DNA from: Bog-473 sp963821755
GTDB taxonomy: Bacteria; Actinomycetota; Acidimicrobiia; Acidimicrobiales; RAAP-2
Direction of reading: 5' to 3'
NCBI GenBank assembly: GCA_963821755.1
Contig: CAWGEX010000004.1
Coordinates: 186,001-250,000 of the forward strand
DNA: 64,000 bases
A program made the position numbers and the translations under genes. Below are positions 25,594 through 32,980 of this stretch, piece after piece (within the stretch, counting starts at the first letter, position 1; every line of letters starts with the position of its first letter). The notes under the pieces are model-generated. The model was not told where the DNA came from. It saw nothing but the letters and a program-made list of their open reading frames with translations, and did not search any database.

Positions 25594-26805
25594 ATGCCGT
25601 TGGTCGTCCAGAAATTCGGCGGGACCTCGGTCGGCGACGCCGACCGCATCCGGGCCGTCGCCGATCACATCGCCCGGACCCGGCGCGAGGGCAGTGACGT
25701 GGTGGCCGTGGTCAGTGCCATGGGCCGGACGACCGACGATTTGATCCGCCTGGCCGATTCGGTGAGCTCGGAGCAACCCCCTCGTGAGTACGACATGCTG
25801 GTCAGCGCCGGTGAGCGCATCACGGCGCCCGCACTCTGCATGGCCCTCTTCGGGCTGGGCGTCGAGGCCACGTCGTTCACCGGGAGCCAAGCCGGGATCA
25901 TCACCGACACCGACCACACCCGGGCCAAGATCCTCGAGATCCGGCCTGACCGTCTGCGCGAGGCACTGGCCGCCGGCATCGTCCCGGTGGTGGCCGGATT
26001 CCAGGGCATGTCGACGGAGCGAGATGTCACCACGCTCGGCCGGGGCGGGTCGGACACCACCGCCGTCGCTCTGGCCGCCGTGCTGGGCGCGGATGCCTGC
26101 GAGATCTACACCGACGTGACCGGGGTGTTCACCGCCGACCCCAGGGTGGTGCCGACGGCGCACCGGATCAATCGGATCTCCTTCGAAGAGATGCTCGAGA
26201 TCGCGGCCACCGGGGGCCGCGTCCTGAACCTGCGCTCGGTGGAGTTCGCCCGCAATCACAACGTGCCGCTGCACGTCCGCAGCAGCTTCACCTGGGAACC
26301 TGGAACCTGGGTGGTCGAGGAGGAGGCCGACATGGAAGCAGCCGTCGTCACTGCCGTGACCCATGACACATCGGAGGCCAAGGTCACCGTCAGTGGTGTG
26401 CCGGACCGGCCGGGCGTGGCGGCCCAATTGTTCCGGGCCCTGGCCGATCGGTCGATCAACGTCGACATGATCGTCCAGAACACCTCGGCCCACGGCACCA
26501 CCGACATCTCCTTCACCGTGCCCAAGACCGACTTGGCCACATCGGTCGAGACCGCGCAATCCCACTCCGACGAACTGGGCGCCTCCGGCGTGAGCTCGGA
26601 CCGTGACGTGTCGCGCGTCTCGCTCATCGGCGCCGGCATGAAATCCCACCCGGGCATCGCCGCCACCATGTTCGAGACCCTGGCCCATGAGAAGATCAAC
26701 ATCGACATGATCTCGACGTCGACCATCCGGACCTCGTGCATCGTGGCCACCGACGACATCGAGCGGGCCGTGCGGTGCCTTCACGCCGCCTTCGCCCTGG
26801 ATTGA
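25594..26805 (+). CDS. lysC: Aspartokinase, alpha subunit
   Basis: Phosphorylates aspartate, the first step to lysine, threonine and methionine. The 403 residues have the kinase N-terminus VVQKFGGTSVGDADRI, the GRGGSDTTAVALAAVLGADA nucleotide loop and CEIYTDVTGVFTADPR, then two ACT domains (VSGVPDRPGVAAQLFRALAD and LIGAGMKSHPGIAATMFETL) for feedback control. It is the short Corynebacterium/Bacillus-type enzyme with an internal start for a beta subunit. No asd follows; instead a SixA-like phosphatase gene overlaps by one base (TGATG). An ATTAGCGTTGA box lies just before the start. Confidence 0.95.
   Translation: MPLVVQKFGGTSVGDADRIRAVADHIARTRREGSDVVAVVSAMGRTTDDLIRLADSVSSEQPPREYDMLVSAGERITAPALCMALFGLGVEATSFTGSQAGIITDTDHTRAKILEIRPDRLREALAAGIVPVVAGFQGMSTERDVTTLGRGGSDTTAVALAAVLGADACEIYTDVTGVFTADPRVVPTAHRINRISFEEMLEIAATGGRVLNLRSVEFARNHNVPLHVRSSFTWEPGTWVVEEEADMEAAVVTAVTHDTSEAKVTVSGVPDRPGVAAQLFRALADRSINVDMIVQNTSAHGTTDISFTVPKTDLATSVETAQSHSDELGASGVSSDRDVSRVSLIGAGMKSHPGIAATMFETLAHEKINIDMISTSTIRTSCIVATDDIERAVRCLHAAFALD
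26332..26805 (+). CDS. Aspartokinase beta subunit (in-frame internal start in lysC)
   Basis: Inside lysC, GAGGAGGAGG lies 5 nt ahead of an in-frame ATG at 26332. Translation from it would give 157 residues that begin MEAAVVTAVTHDTSEAKVTV and consist of just the two ACT domains. This matches the known alpha2beta2 aspartokinases of Corynebacterium and Bacillus, in which the same gene encodes the regulatory beta chain. The conserved site and its near-perfect ribosome binding site make real use likely. Confidence 0.75.
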   Translation: MEAAVVTAVTHDTSEAKVTVSGVPDRPGVAAQLFRALADRSINVDMIVQNTSAHGTTDISFTVPKTDLATSVETAQSHSDELGASGVSSDRDVSRVSLIGAGMKSHPGIAATMFETLAHEKINIDMISTSTIRTSCIVATDDIERAVRCLHAAFALD

Positions 26806-27365
26806 TGCCGCCCAAGTACCGCTACCTCTGGCTGCTCAGGCACGCCAAGACGGTCACCGATCCGCCCGACGGCGGCACGGACTTCGATCGCGTCCTGGCC
26901 CCGCGGGGCCGGCGCGATGCTTCGGCCCTGGGACACCTGCTCAAGGCCGACCGGGCCCGATTCGGCCCGAAGAGGGACCCCTTCCCCCAGGTGGCGCTGG
27001 TCTCTCCGGCCGCCCGGACGGCGGCGACGGCCGAGCTGGTGCTGCACGACCTGGACGAACCGCCGCCCCAGGTCTTCGTGGCCGACTTCTACGGCGCCGA
27101 GCCCGACGACGTGCTCAAGCACCTCCGCACGCTGAGCGACGACCTCCGATCGGTCATGGTGGTGGGGCACAACCCGACCGCCCACGCACTGGCCACTGGG
27201 CTCATCGGCACCGCCGACAAGAAGGGCCGCGAGCTCGTGGAGCGACGGGGCTTTCCCACCTGCGCGCTCGGGATCTACCGCTTCACCATCGACCACTGGA
27301 CCGAGATGGCCGGCGGAACGGCCCGCTTGATGGGGCTCTTTACCCCACCCTTCCACCAGAAGTGA
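26805..27365 (+). CDS. Histidine phosphatase family protein (SixA-like)
   Basis: A 186-residue member of the histidine phosphatase (phosphoglycerate mutase) superfamily. The catalytic RHA variant of the RHG motif is in LWLLRHAKTVTDPPDGGTDF, and the second catalytic His is in VMVVGHNPTAHALATGLI. The small size and domain layout resemble SixA phosphohistidine phosphatases; the substrate is unknown. The start ATG shares one base with the lysC stop (TGATG), so the two are coupled. It ends 9 bp from the convergent thiolase gene. Confidence 0.85.
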   Translation: MPPKYRYLWLLRHAKTVTDPPDGGTDFDRVLAPRGRRDASALGHLLKADRARFGPKRDPFPQVALVSPAARTAATAELVLHDLDEPPPQVFVADFYGAEPDDVLKHLRTLSDDLRSVMVVGHNPTAHALATGLIGTADKKGRELVERRGFPTCALGIYRFTIDHWTEMAGGTARLMGLFTPPFHQK

Positions 27366-27374
27366 CGGGGCTCC

Positions 27375-28559
27375 TCAGCCAAACGCGCTGAGAATGGCCG
27401 CGTCGCCCTGGCCGCCCCCGCCGCACAGGGCGACGGCCGCCGTCGCCGCGCCGCGACGACGCAACTCGAGCAACGCCGTGAGAGCCAGCCGGGTGCCCGA
27501 CATCCCCACCGGGTGGCCCAGGGCAATGGCCCCGCCGTTGACGTTGATCTTGCCCTCGGGCAGTCCCAGGTCATCGGTCGAGGCCAATCCGACCGCCGCA
27601 AAGGCCTCGTTGATCTCGAACAGGTCGATCGAATCCACCGCGACGCCGGCCTTCTGCGCCGCCTTGGCGATGGCCCGCGAGGGCTGGGTCAACAACGAGG
27701 TGTCCGGTCCCGCCACCATGCCGTAACTGACGATCTGCCCCAGGGGTGCGATGCCGAGCTCCTTGGCCTTCTCCGCCGACATCACGACGACGGCCGCGCC
27801 ACCGTCGGAGATCTGTGAGGCGTTGCCGGCGGTGATCGTCCCGTTCTTGTCGAAGGCGGGTCGCAGCTTCCCGAGCGACTCCGCCGTGGTCTCCGGTCGT
27901 ACCCCTTCGTCGGTATCGACCAGGAGTGGGTCACCCTTGCGCTGGGGCACGCGCACCGCGACGATCTCCTCGGCCAGGCGTCCGTCCTTGGCCGCCGTGG
28001 CGGCCTTCTCGTGGCTGGCGGCCGCAAAGGCGTCCTGGCGCTCCCGCGAGATACCGGCCTTCGCGTTGTACTGCTCGGTGGACAGGCCCATGGCGATGTG
28101 GTCGAAGGCATCGGTCAACCCGTCGAACATCATGGAGTCGACCAGCGTCGCGTCGCCGATGCGATACCCGGCCCGGGCTCCAGGCAACAGGTAGGGCGCC
28201 TGGGTCATCGACTCCATCCCGCCGGCCACCACGATCTCGGCGTCGCCGGAGCGGATCATCTGGTCCGCCAGGTAGATGGTGTTGAGGCCGGAGAGGCACA
28301 CCTTGTTGATGGTGTTGGCCGGGACCGTCATGGGAATGCCGCCGTGCACGGCGGCCTGGCGGGCGGTGATCTGCCCCTGCCCGGCCTGGAGGACCTGGCC
28401 CATCAGCACGTAGTCGACCTGGTCGGGGGCCACGCCGGCCCGGGCCAGCGCCTCGGCGATGGCGAAGCCGCCCAACTCCATGGCGGAGAAGCTGGCCAGC
28501 GCTCCGGAGAGCTTTCCAATCGGGGTTCGTGCCCCAGCGACGATGACGGCCTCAGCCAT
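27375..28559 (-). CDS. Acetyl-CoA C-acetyltransferase (thiolase)
   Basis: Condenses two acetyl-CoA to acetoacetyl-CoA, or runs in reverse in beta-oxidation. The 394 residues show the nucleophilic cysteine in NKVCLSGLNTIYLADQMI, the catalytic histidine in NGGAIALGHPVGMSGTR and the second cysteine in VALCGGGGQGDAAI. The start is ATG 28559, with GGAGG about 8 nt upstream. It is divergent from ccr, sharing a palindrome in the 78 bp between them, which points to a biosynthetic role at the entry of the ethylmalonyl-CoA pathway. Confidence 0.93.
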   Translation of the reverse strand: MAEAVIVAGARTPIGKLSGALASFSAMELGGFAIAEALARAGVAPDQVDYVLMGQVLQAGQGQITARQAAVHGGIPMTVPANTINKVCLSGLNTIYLADQMIRSGDAEIVVAGGMESMTQAPYLLPGARAGYRIGDATLVDSMMFDGLTDAFDHIAMGLSTEQYNAKAGISRERQDAFAAASHEKAATAAKDGRLAEEIVAVRVPQRKGDPLLVDTDEGVRPETTAESLGKLRPAFDKNGTITAGNASQISDGGAAVVVMSAEKAKELGIAPLGQIVSYGMVAGPDTSLLTQPSRAIAKAAQKAGVAVDSIDLFEINEAFAAVGLASTDDLGLPEGKINVNGGAIALGHPVGMSGTRLALTALLELRRRGAATAAVALCGGGGQGDAAILSAFG

Positions 28560-28590
28560 GACCACAACCTCCGAGTCTCTACCGGCCAAG

Positions 28591-28605
28591 TTACCGGTCG
28601 GAAAC
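28591..28605. promoter_or_regulatory. Palindromic operator candidate between thiolase and ccr
   Basis: TTACCGGTCGGAAAC, with arms TTACCG and CGGAAA around GT. It differs from the hbd site (TACCGGTCGGTAAC) by one base over 14. It lies in the divergent promoter region, 32 bp from the thiolase start and 33 bp from the ccr start, so one regulator could act on both transcripts. A further half site, CTACCGGCC, is at 28580-28588. Confidence 0.6.
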
Positions 28606-28637
28606 CACATCCTATGGGCCAACTATCGTCGGGAGCC

Positions 28638-29978
28638 ATGAGTGACATTCTGAGTGCTGTTCTCGCTGGTGCAACGGCCGAGGAGCTGGCTGCGCTGCCC
28701 CTCCCCGAGGTCTATCGGGCCGCCGTGGTGCGCCGCGACGAGGTGGCCATGTTCGACGGCATGGAGTCCTCCGAGAAGGACCCCCGCAAGTCCCTGCACG
28801 TGCAGGAGGTCCCGCTGCCCGAGCTGGCCCCCGACGAGGCCTACCTCGCCGTCATGGCTTCCTCCATCAACTTCAACACCGTGTGGACCTCCATCTTCGA
28901 GCCCCTCCCCACCTTCGGCTTCCTGGACCGGCTGGCCAAGGAGGGCCCGTGGGCGGCCCGGCACGCGCTCGACTACCACGTGGTCGGCTCGGACGCCGCC
29001 GGTGTCGTGCTCCGGACCGGCTCGGCGGTGCGCAACTGGAAAGTGGGCGACAAGGTCACCGTCCACTGCAACTACGTGGACGACCAGGACCCGTCGGCCC
29101 ACGACGACTCGATGCTGGCGTCCAACCAGCGCATCTGGGGCTTCGAGTCCAACTTCGGTGGCCTGGCCGATGTGGCCGTGGTCAAGGCCAACCAGCTCAT
29201 GCCCAAGCCGACCCACCTCACGTGGGAGGAAGCGGCCATCAACGCGCTCTGCAACTCCACCGCCTACCGCATGCTGGTGTCGCACAACGGGGCCCGCATG
29301 ACCCAGGGCGACAAGGTGCTCGTGTGGGGAGCCAGCGGCGGCCTGGGCAGCTTCGCCGTGCAGCACGTCCTCAACGGCGGCGGCACCCCCGTCGGCGTCG
29401 TGTCATCGCCCGAGAAGGTGTCCCTGCTCAACGATCTCGGCGTCGAGGCGGTCATCGACCGCCGCGCCGCCGGCTACAAATTCTGGAAGGACGAGCACAC
29501 CCAGGACGAGTCGGAGTGGCGCCGCCTCGGCAAGGACATCCGCGGCCTGGTCGGCGGTGAGCCCGAGATCGTCTTCGAGCATCCCGGGCGCCAGACGATG
29601 GGGGCGTCGGTCTTCGCCTGCAAACGGGGGGGCACCATCGTGACCTGCGCCGCCACCTCGGGCTTCATGATCGAGTACGACAATCGCCATCTCTGGATGA
29701 AGCTCAAGACCATCAAGGGTTCCCACTTCGCCAACTACCGCGAGGCGTGGGACGCCAATCAACTGGTCTGTGACGGCAAGGTGCTCCCGCCGCTCTCCGC
29801 CGTCTACACGCTGGAGGATGTGGGCGAAGCGGCCTACCAGGTGCACCACAACCTCCACGAGGGAAAGATCGGCGTGCTCTGCCTGGCGCCGGAGGAGGGC
29901 CTGGGCATCGACGACCACGCCCTGCGACAGCGGGTCGGCGAAGACCGCATCACGCTCTTCCGGCGGCACGGGGCATGA
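28638..29978 (+). CDS. ccr: Crotonyl-CoA carboxylase/reductase
   Basis: Reductively carboxylates crotonyl-CoA to (2S)-ethylmalonyl-CoA with NADPH and CO2, the key reaction of the ethylmalonyl-CoA pathway. The 446-residue medium-chain dehydrogenase matches Ccr: ASSINFNTVWTSIFEP with the CO2-site asparagine, SDAAGVVLRTGSAVRNWKVG, QRIWGFESNFGGLADVAVVK, LTWEEAAINALCNSTAYRML, VLVWGASGGLGSFAVQHVLN (Rossmann), FEHPGRQTMGASVFACKRGG and IKGSHFANYREA with the CO2-site histidine. No zinc ligands of alcohol dehydrogenases are seen. The start is ATG 28638, 2 nt after GGGAG. The next gene overlaps by ATGA. Confidence 0.93.
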   Translation: MSDILSAVLAGATAEELAALPLPEVYRAAVVRRDEVAMFDGMESSEKDPRKSLHVQEVPLPELAPDEAYLAVMASSINFNTVWTSIFEPLPTFGFLDRLAKEGPWAARHALDYHVVGSDAAGVVLRTGSAVRNWKVGDKVTVHCNYVDDQDPSAHDDSMLASNQRIWGFESNFGGLADVAVVKANQLMPKPTHLTWEEAAINALCNSTAYRMLVSHNGARMTQGDKVLVWGASGGLGSFAVQHVLNGGGTPVGVVSSPEKVSLLNDLGVEAVIDRRAAGYKFWKDEHTQDESEWRRLGKDIRGLVGGEPEIVFEHPGRQTMGASVFACKRGGTIVTCAATSGFMIEYDNRHLWMKLKTIKGSHFANYREAWDANQLVCDGKVLPPLSAVYTLEDVGEAAYQVHHNLHEGKIGVLCLAPEEGLGIDDHALRQRVGEDRITLFRRHGA

Positions 29979-30388
29979 GCCCGACCGGCATGTTCACCGA
30001 GATCGACCACGTGGCCATCGCCGTCAACGATCTCGAGGCGGCCATCGCCTGGTACGGGGACGTCTTCGGGGCCACGGTGGCGCACCGCGAGCGGGTCGAG
30101 TCCGACGGGGTCGAGGAAGCCCTGCTCGCCGTGGCCGACTCGTTCATCCAGCTGCTCACTCCGACCAGGGACGACTCGCCGGTGGCGAAGTACCTGGCCA
30201 ACAAGGGCGAGGGCCTGCACCACGTCGGCTACCGGGTGGCGGACTGCGCCCAGGCGCTCCAGTCGGTCAAGGATGCCGGCGGACGGGTGATCGACGAGGC
30301 TCCCCGGCCCGGCTCCCGCGGCACGACGGTGGCCTTCGTGCACCCCAAGACGTCGTTCGGCACGCTGATCGAGCTGGTGCAGGAGTAG
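29975..30388 (+). CDS. mce: Methylmalonyl-CoA/ethylmalonyl-CoA epimerase
   Basis: A vicinal-oxygen-chelate enzyme that epimerises methylmalonyl-CoA, and in this pathway also ethylmalonyl-CoA, which is needed because Ccr and the mutase use opposite stereoisomers. The 137 residues contain the metal ligands of the family in EIDHVAIAVNDLEAAIAWYG (His), GEGLHHVGYRVAD (His) and GTLIELVQE (Glu). It overlaps the ccr stop (ATGA) and is surely translated with it. A short hairpin follows 20 bp after the stop. Confidence 0.93.
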   Translation: MSPTGMFTEIDHVAIAVNDLEAAIAWYGDVFGATVAHRERVESDGVEEALLAVADSFIQLLTPTRDDSPVAKYLANKGEGLHHVGYRVADCAQALQSVKDAGGRVIDEAPRPGSRGTTVAFVHPKTSFGTLIELVQE

Positions 30389-30408
30389 CGCGGTCACCGC
30401 CAACGAGC

Positions 30409-30424
30409 GGCCGCACAAGCGGCC
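30409..30424 (+). terminator. Short GC hairpin after ccr-mce
   Basis: GGCCGC, a four-base loop ACAA, then GCGGCC, 20 bp after the mce stop. The stem is only 6 bp and is followed by CTAGAG rather than a U-tract, so termination is possible but not certain. It separates the ccr-mce unit from the arsR-type promoter. Confidence 0.35.
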
Positions 30425-30440
30425 CTAGAGACTCAAGAAG

Positions 30441-30481
30441 GTACTTGACTGTAGTGCTCCCAGGTCCCTACACTCAAGTAC
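30441..30481 (+). promoter_or_regulatory. Promoter overlapped by a 14 bp inverted repeat (ArsR operator)
   Basis: GTACTTGACTGTAG (30441-30454) is matched by CTACACTCAAGTAC (30468-30481) as an inverted repeat, 13 of 14 bases, with a 13 bp spacer. The left arm contains a -35 box TTGACT (30445-30450) and the right arm a -10 box TACACT (30469-30474), 18 bp apart. The ATG of the regulator begins at 30482, directly after the right arm, so the mRNA should be leaderless. The layout is that of an autorepressed ArsR gene. Confidence 0.75.
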
Positions 30482-30826
30482 ATGCTTGACCAAACGATCG
30501 ACCTGGATCGGACCTTCCAGGCCCTGGCCGACAAGAGCCGGCGCACCATGGTGGAACGACTCACCCTGGGACCCGCCTCGGTCAGTGAACTGGCCGAACC
30601 CCTGGCCATGTCCCTGGCCGCTGTCCTCCAGCACGTCCAGGTCCTCGAGTCGTGCGGGCTCGTCAAGACCGAGAAGGTCGGGAGGACGCGCCGGTGCCGG
30701 ATCGAACGCGCGGCGATGACCGCCGCCGAAGAGTGGATCACCGACCGACGCCGGAGCTGGGAAACCCGACTGGACCGACTGGGCGACATCCTGAACGAGG
30801 GAGCCCCCACGGAGGAGAACCCATGA
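30482..30826 (+). CDS. ArsR-family transcriptional regulator
   Basis: A 114-residue winged-helix protein: FQALADKSRRTMVERLTLGP (first helices), ASVSELAEPLAMSLAAVLQH (recognition region) and VQVLESCGLVKTEKVGRTRR (wing). No metal-binding cysteine cluster is visible, so it belongs with the ArsR proteins paired with SRPBCC genes, which are thought to respond to small molecules. It overlaps the SRPBCC gene by ATGA and probably represses both via the inverted repeat in front of it. Confidence 0.92.
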   Translation: MLDQTIDLDRTFQALADKSRRTMVERLTLGPASVSELAEPLAMSLAAVLQHVQVLESCGLVKTEKVGRTRRCRIERAAMTAAEEWITDRRRSWETRLDRLGDILNEGAPTEENP

Positions 30827-31290
30827 CCCTGTCCACCGTTGCCCATGACACGTTCGTCATCGAGCGGATCTACCCCGTTCCGGTCACTCAGGTCTTCGGG
30901 GCCTGGGCGGACCCCATGCTCAAGGCCCGCTGGTTCGCCGGCTCCGCTGATGCCCTCGGGGCCGGCTACGAACTCGACTTCCGGGTCGGAGGCCGTGAGG
31001 TCAATCGGGCCGGGCCTCCGGGCGGGCCCGTCTATACGTACCAATCGGAGTTCCACGACATCGTTCCCGAGCAGCGGATCATCTACACGTACGAGATGTA
31101 CGCCGACGAGACTCGCATCTCCGTGTCCGTCGCCACGGTCCAATTCCGCAGCCGAGACGCCGCGACACTCCTGGTCCTGACGGAGCAGGGGGTGTTCCTC
31201 GATGGCCACGACACCGCAGAGCAGAGAGAAGAGGGAACCCGGGTCCTTCTGGACTCGCTGGCTGCCATCTTGAACGGAGGCGGATCGTGA
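30823..31290 (+). CDS. SRPBCC (AHSA1-like, START-fold) domain protein
   Basis: A 155-residue protein of the activator-of-Hsp90-ATPase-1-like group. It begins MTLSTVAHDTFVIERIYPVP, with VTQVFGAWADPMLKARWFAG typical of the family, a central hydrophobic cavity-forming sheet (YELDFRVGGREVNRAG) and the C-terminal helix TRVLLDSLAAILNGG. These proteins bind small hydrophobic ligands; the ligand here is unknown. It is coupled to the ArsR gene by ATGA overlap and is followed by a DHFR-fold gene, a common trio in Actinobacteria. Confidence 0.9.
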   Translation: MTLSTVAHDTFVIERIYPVPVTQVFGAWADPMLKARWFAGSADALGAGYELDFRVGGREVNRAGPPGGPVYTYQSEFHDIVPEQRIIYTYEMYADETRISVSVATVQFRSRDAATLLVLTEQGVFLDGHDTAEQREEGTRVLLDSLAAILNGGGS

Positions 31291-31372
31291 AGAAGCTGTG
31301 TCTGCCGATTCTGCGCCTGGGTGCTTCGCCGGACGGCAACCTCGATGGGTCCACGACGGGGAGGAACAACCG

Positions 31373-31936
31373 ATGAGAACCCTGGCCTCATTCATCTTCA
31401 CCAGCCTGGACGGCTTCTACGAAGGCCCGAACGGCGAGCTCGACTGGTCGATCGTGGACGAGGAATTCAAGGACTTCGCCATTCGCCAGCTCGACGAGGC
31501 GGACACCCTTGGCTTCGGGCGGGCGACCTACGAACACATGGCCGCCTACTGGCCAACCGACCAGGCCCAGGCCAACGACCCCGCCATCGCTTCCCGCATG
31601 AACACCAAACCCAAGCTGGTCTTCTCGACCGCGCTCGAACACGCCAGCTGGTCCAGCAGCACCATCATCGACGGCCGGGCCGCCGAGCGGATAGGAGCGA
31701 TCAAGACGGCCCCCGGCGGCGAGCTGCTCGTGATCGGCAGCGCCCACCTCACCGCCTCCTTCGCAGCCGCGGGCGTCCTCGACGAACTGCGCATCCTGGT
31801 CTGCCCGATCGCCCTTGGTCAGGGCCGCTCCCTGTTCGAGGATCTGAAGGACCGCGTCGCGCTCAGGTTGGCCCACGTGAGACAGTTCGACTCCGGCAAC
31901 GTGCTGCTGACCTACCGCCCGTCGCCGCAGGGATAG
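31373..31936 (+). CDS. Dihydrofolate-reductase-like (RibD C-terminal) family protein
   Basis: A 187-residue protein of the RibD_C/DHFR-fold family (YyaP/YwjB type). It starts at ATG 31373, 8 nt after GGGGAGG, though the frame is open upstream. Motifs: FIFTSLDGFYEGPNGELDWS, TLGFGRATYEHMAAYWPTDQ and LLVIGSAHLTASFAAAGVLD with LVCPIALGQGRSLFEDL. Such proteins bind NADPH or related cofactors; their reaction is mostly unassigned and true folate reduction is unlikely. It is probably in the same transcript as the ArsR and SRPBCC genes (82 bp gap). Confidence 0.87.
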   Translation: MRTLASFIFTSLDGFYEGPNGELDWSIVDEEFKDFAIRQLDEADTLGFGRATYEHMAAYWPTDQAQANDPAIASRMNTKPKLVFSTALEHASWSSSTIIDGRAAERIGAIKTAPGGELLVIGSAHLTASFAAAGVLDELRILVCPIALGQGRSLFEDLKDRVALRLAHVRQFDSGNVLLTYRPSPQG

Positions 31937-31975
31937 TCGGTTTCCAAGCGACCGGAAGGAGCGACTCCCGAGGCT

Positions 31976-32001
31976 CTCGGGCGGGCATCTCGGGCGGGCA
32001 T
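31976..32001. repeat. 13 bp perfect tandem duplication
   Basis: CTCGGGCGGGCAT occurs twice, back to back, in the 113 bp spacer between the DHFR-like gene and the convergent DksA-like gene. No function is proposed. Confidence 0.9.
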
Positions 32002-32049
32002 CGTCGGCCCTCGGGCCTGGTCGCCTTGGCTGCCCGAGACCGCGGTGGG

Positions 32050-32409
32050 CTAGGGATCTACCCGGGCGGATCCGGCGCAGGCGATGCAGCGCACGGCGGC
32101 AGGCCGTGCCGCCAGGCGTTCGGGGGCAATCTCTCCCCCACACCGTTGGCATTCCCAGTAGGTGCCGCCATGCAGGCGCGCCAGGGCTTCATCGAGCGCT
32201 TCGAGAGAGGCGCGTGCCGATGCGAGGAGGGCGGAGACCTGTGCCCGCTCGAAGGCGATGGTCGACCCTTCGGGATCGTGCTCATCATCGGAGTTGGCGC
32301 CATCGGTATTCGAGACGATGTCGGTCAATGAGCCGGCCAAGGTCTGCACCCGCCCGAGGGTGGCCGCTCGTTCGTCATGGAGAAGGTCGCTGGCGGTCGA
32401 CTCGTCCAT
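32050..32409 (-). CDS. TraR/DksA family zinc-finger protein
   Basis: A 119-residue protein with the DksA-type C-terminal zinc finger: C-x2-C (CQRC in GGTYWECQRCGGEIAPERL) and, 17 residues on, C-x2-C (CIAC). The N-terminal two thirds are helical and acidic, and could enter the RNA polymerase secondary channel as in DksA. Actinobacterial members of this group are usually annotated only by family; CarD/RbpA-like roles should not be inferred. Start ATG 32409. It lies convergent to the DHFR-like gene and divergent from the YCII gene. Confidence 0.9.
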   Translation of the reverse strand: MDESTASDLLHDERAATLGRVQTLAGSLTDIVSNTDGANSDDEHDPEGSTIAFERAQVSALLASARASLEALDEALARLHGGTYWECQRCGGEIAPERLAARPAAVRCIACAGSARVDP

Positions 32410-32542
32410 CGTTCAATTCGTACACCTCCGGCCGGGACCCGGTGTCGGGACGGCAGCGCCGGGGGCCGAGCTCGGGCGGCCAGGCCCTTCAGGCCGGGCC
32501 ACCTCGGGGATCACCAGTACCTCCGTATACCTAAGTCCGCGA

Positions 32543-32571
32543 TGTCGATCTGGGCCTGTCGCTTTCGTAGA
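32543..32571 (+). promoter_or_regulatory. Candidate ECF42-type promoter for the DGPF gene
   Basis: TGTCGA (32543-32548) is followed, after a 17 bp spacer, by CGTAGA (32566-32571), about 50 bp upstream of the YCII/DGPF start. From memory, promoters recognised by ECF42 sigma factors have TGTCGA in the -35 region and a CG-type -10 box. The match and its position in front of the sigma factor's usual partner gene support autogenous or paired control, but it is one match by eye. Confidence 0.5.
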
Positions 32572-32621
32572 CACCTGTAGAAGGTCGGTACAGTGCCGAT
32601 CACTCGGGAGAGGAGAGTCCC

Positions 32622-32978
32622 ATGAGGCAATACCTGTTGTCAGTGCATCTGGTCGACGGCGAGGCGCCGCCCGCGCCCGAGGTGATGGAGCAGACGTACG
32701 CCGACGTCAACACGTTCAACGCCGAGCTCCAGGCCAAAGGGGCCTGGGTCTTTGCCGGCGGGCTGCACCCGGTGGACACCGCCACGGTGGTGCGCGTCAC
32801 CGACGGCGAAGTCGTCACCACCGACGGGCCGTTCGCCGAGACCAAGGAGCACCTGGGCGGGGTCTGGATCATCGAGGCCAGCGACCTCGATGCGGCCCTG
32901 GCCTGGGCGGCCAAGGGGTCAGCAGCCTGCGGGGGGGCCGTCGAAGTCCGACCGTTCCAGGAGCTACCCGAGGACTAG
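32622..32978 (+). CDS. YCII/DGPF-domain protein
   Basis: A 118-residue YCII-fold protein with the DGPF motif in VVTTDGPFAETKEHLGGVWI, which defines the DGPF proteins that accompany ECF42 sigma factors. Other conserved parts are KGAWVFAGGLHPVDTATVVR and GAVEVRPFQ at the end. It begins with ATG after GAGAGGAGAG. The sigma factor gene follows 42 bp downstream, across a repeat. The biochemical role of DGPF proteins is unknown; YCII domains are thought to be enzyme-like or ligand-binding. Confidence 0.92.
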   Translation: MRQYLLSVHLVDGEAPPAPEVMEQTYADVNTFNAELQAKGAWVFAGGLHPVDTATVVRVTDGEVVTTDGPFAETKEHLGGVWIIEASDLDAALAWAAKGSAACGGAVEVRPFQELPED

Positions 32979-32980
32979 CG

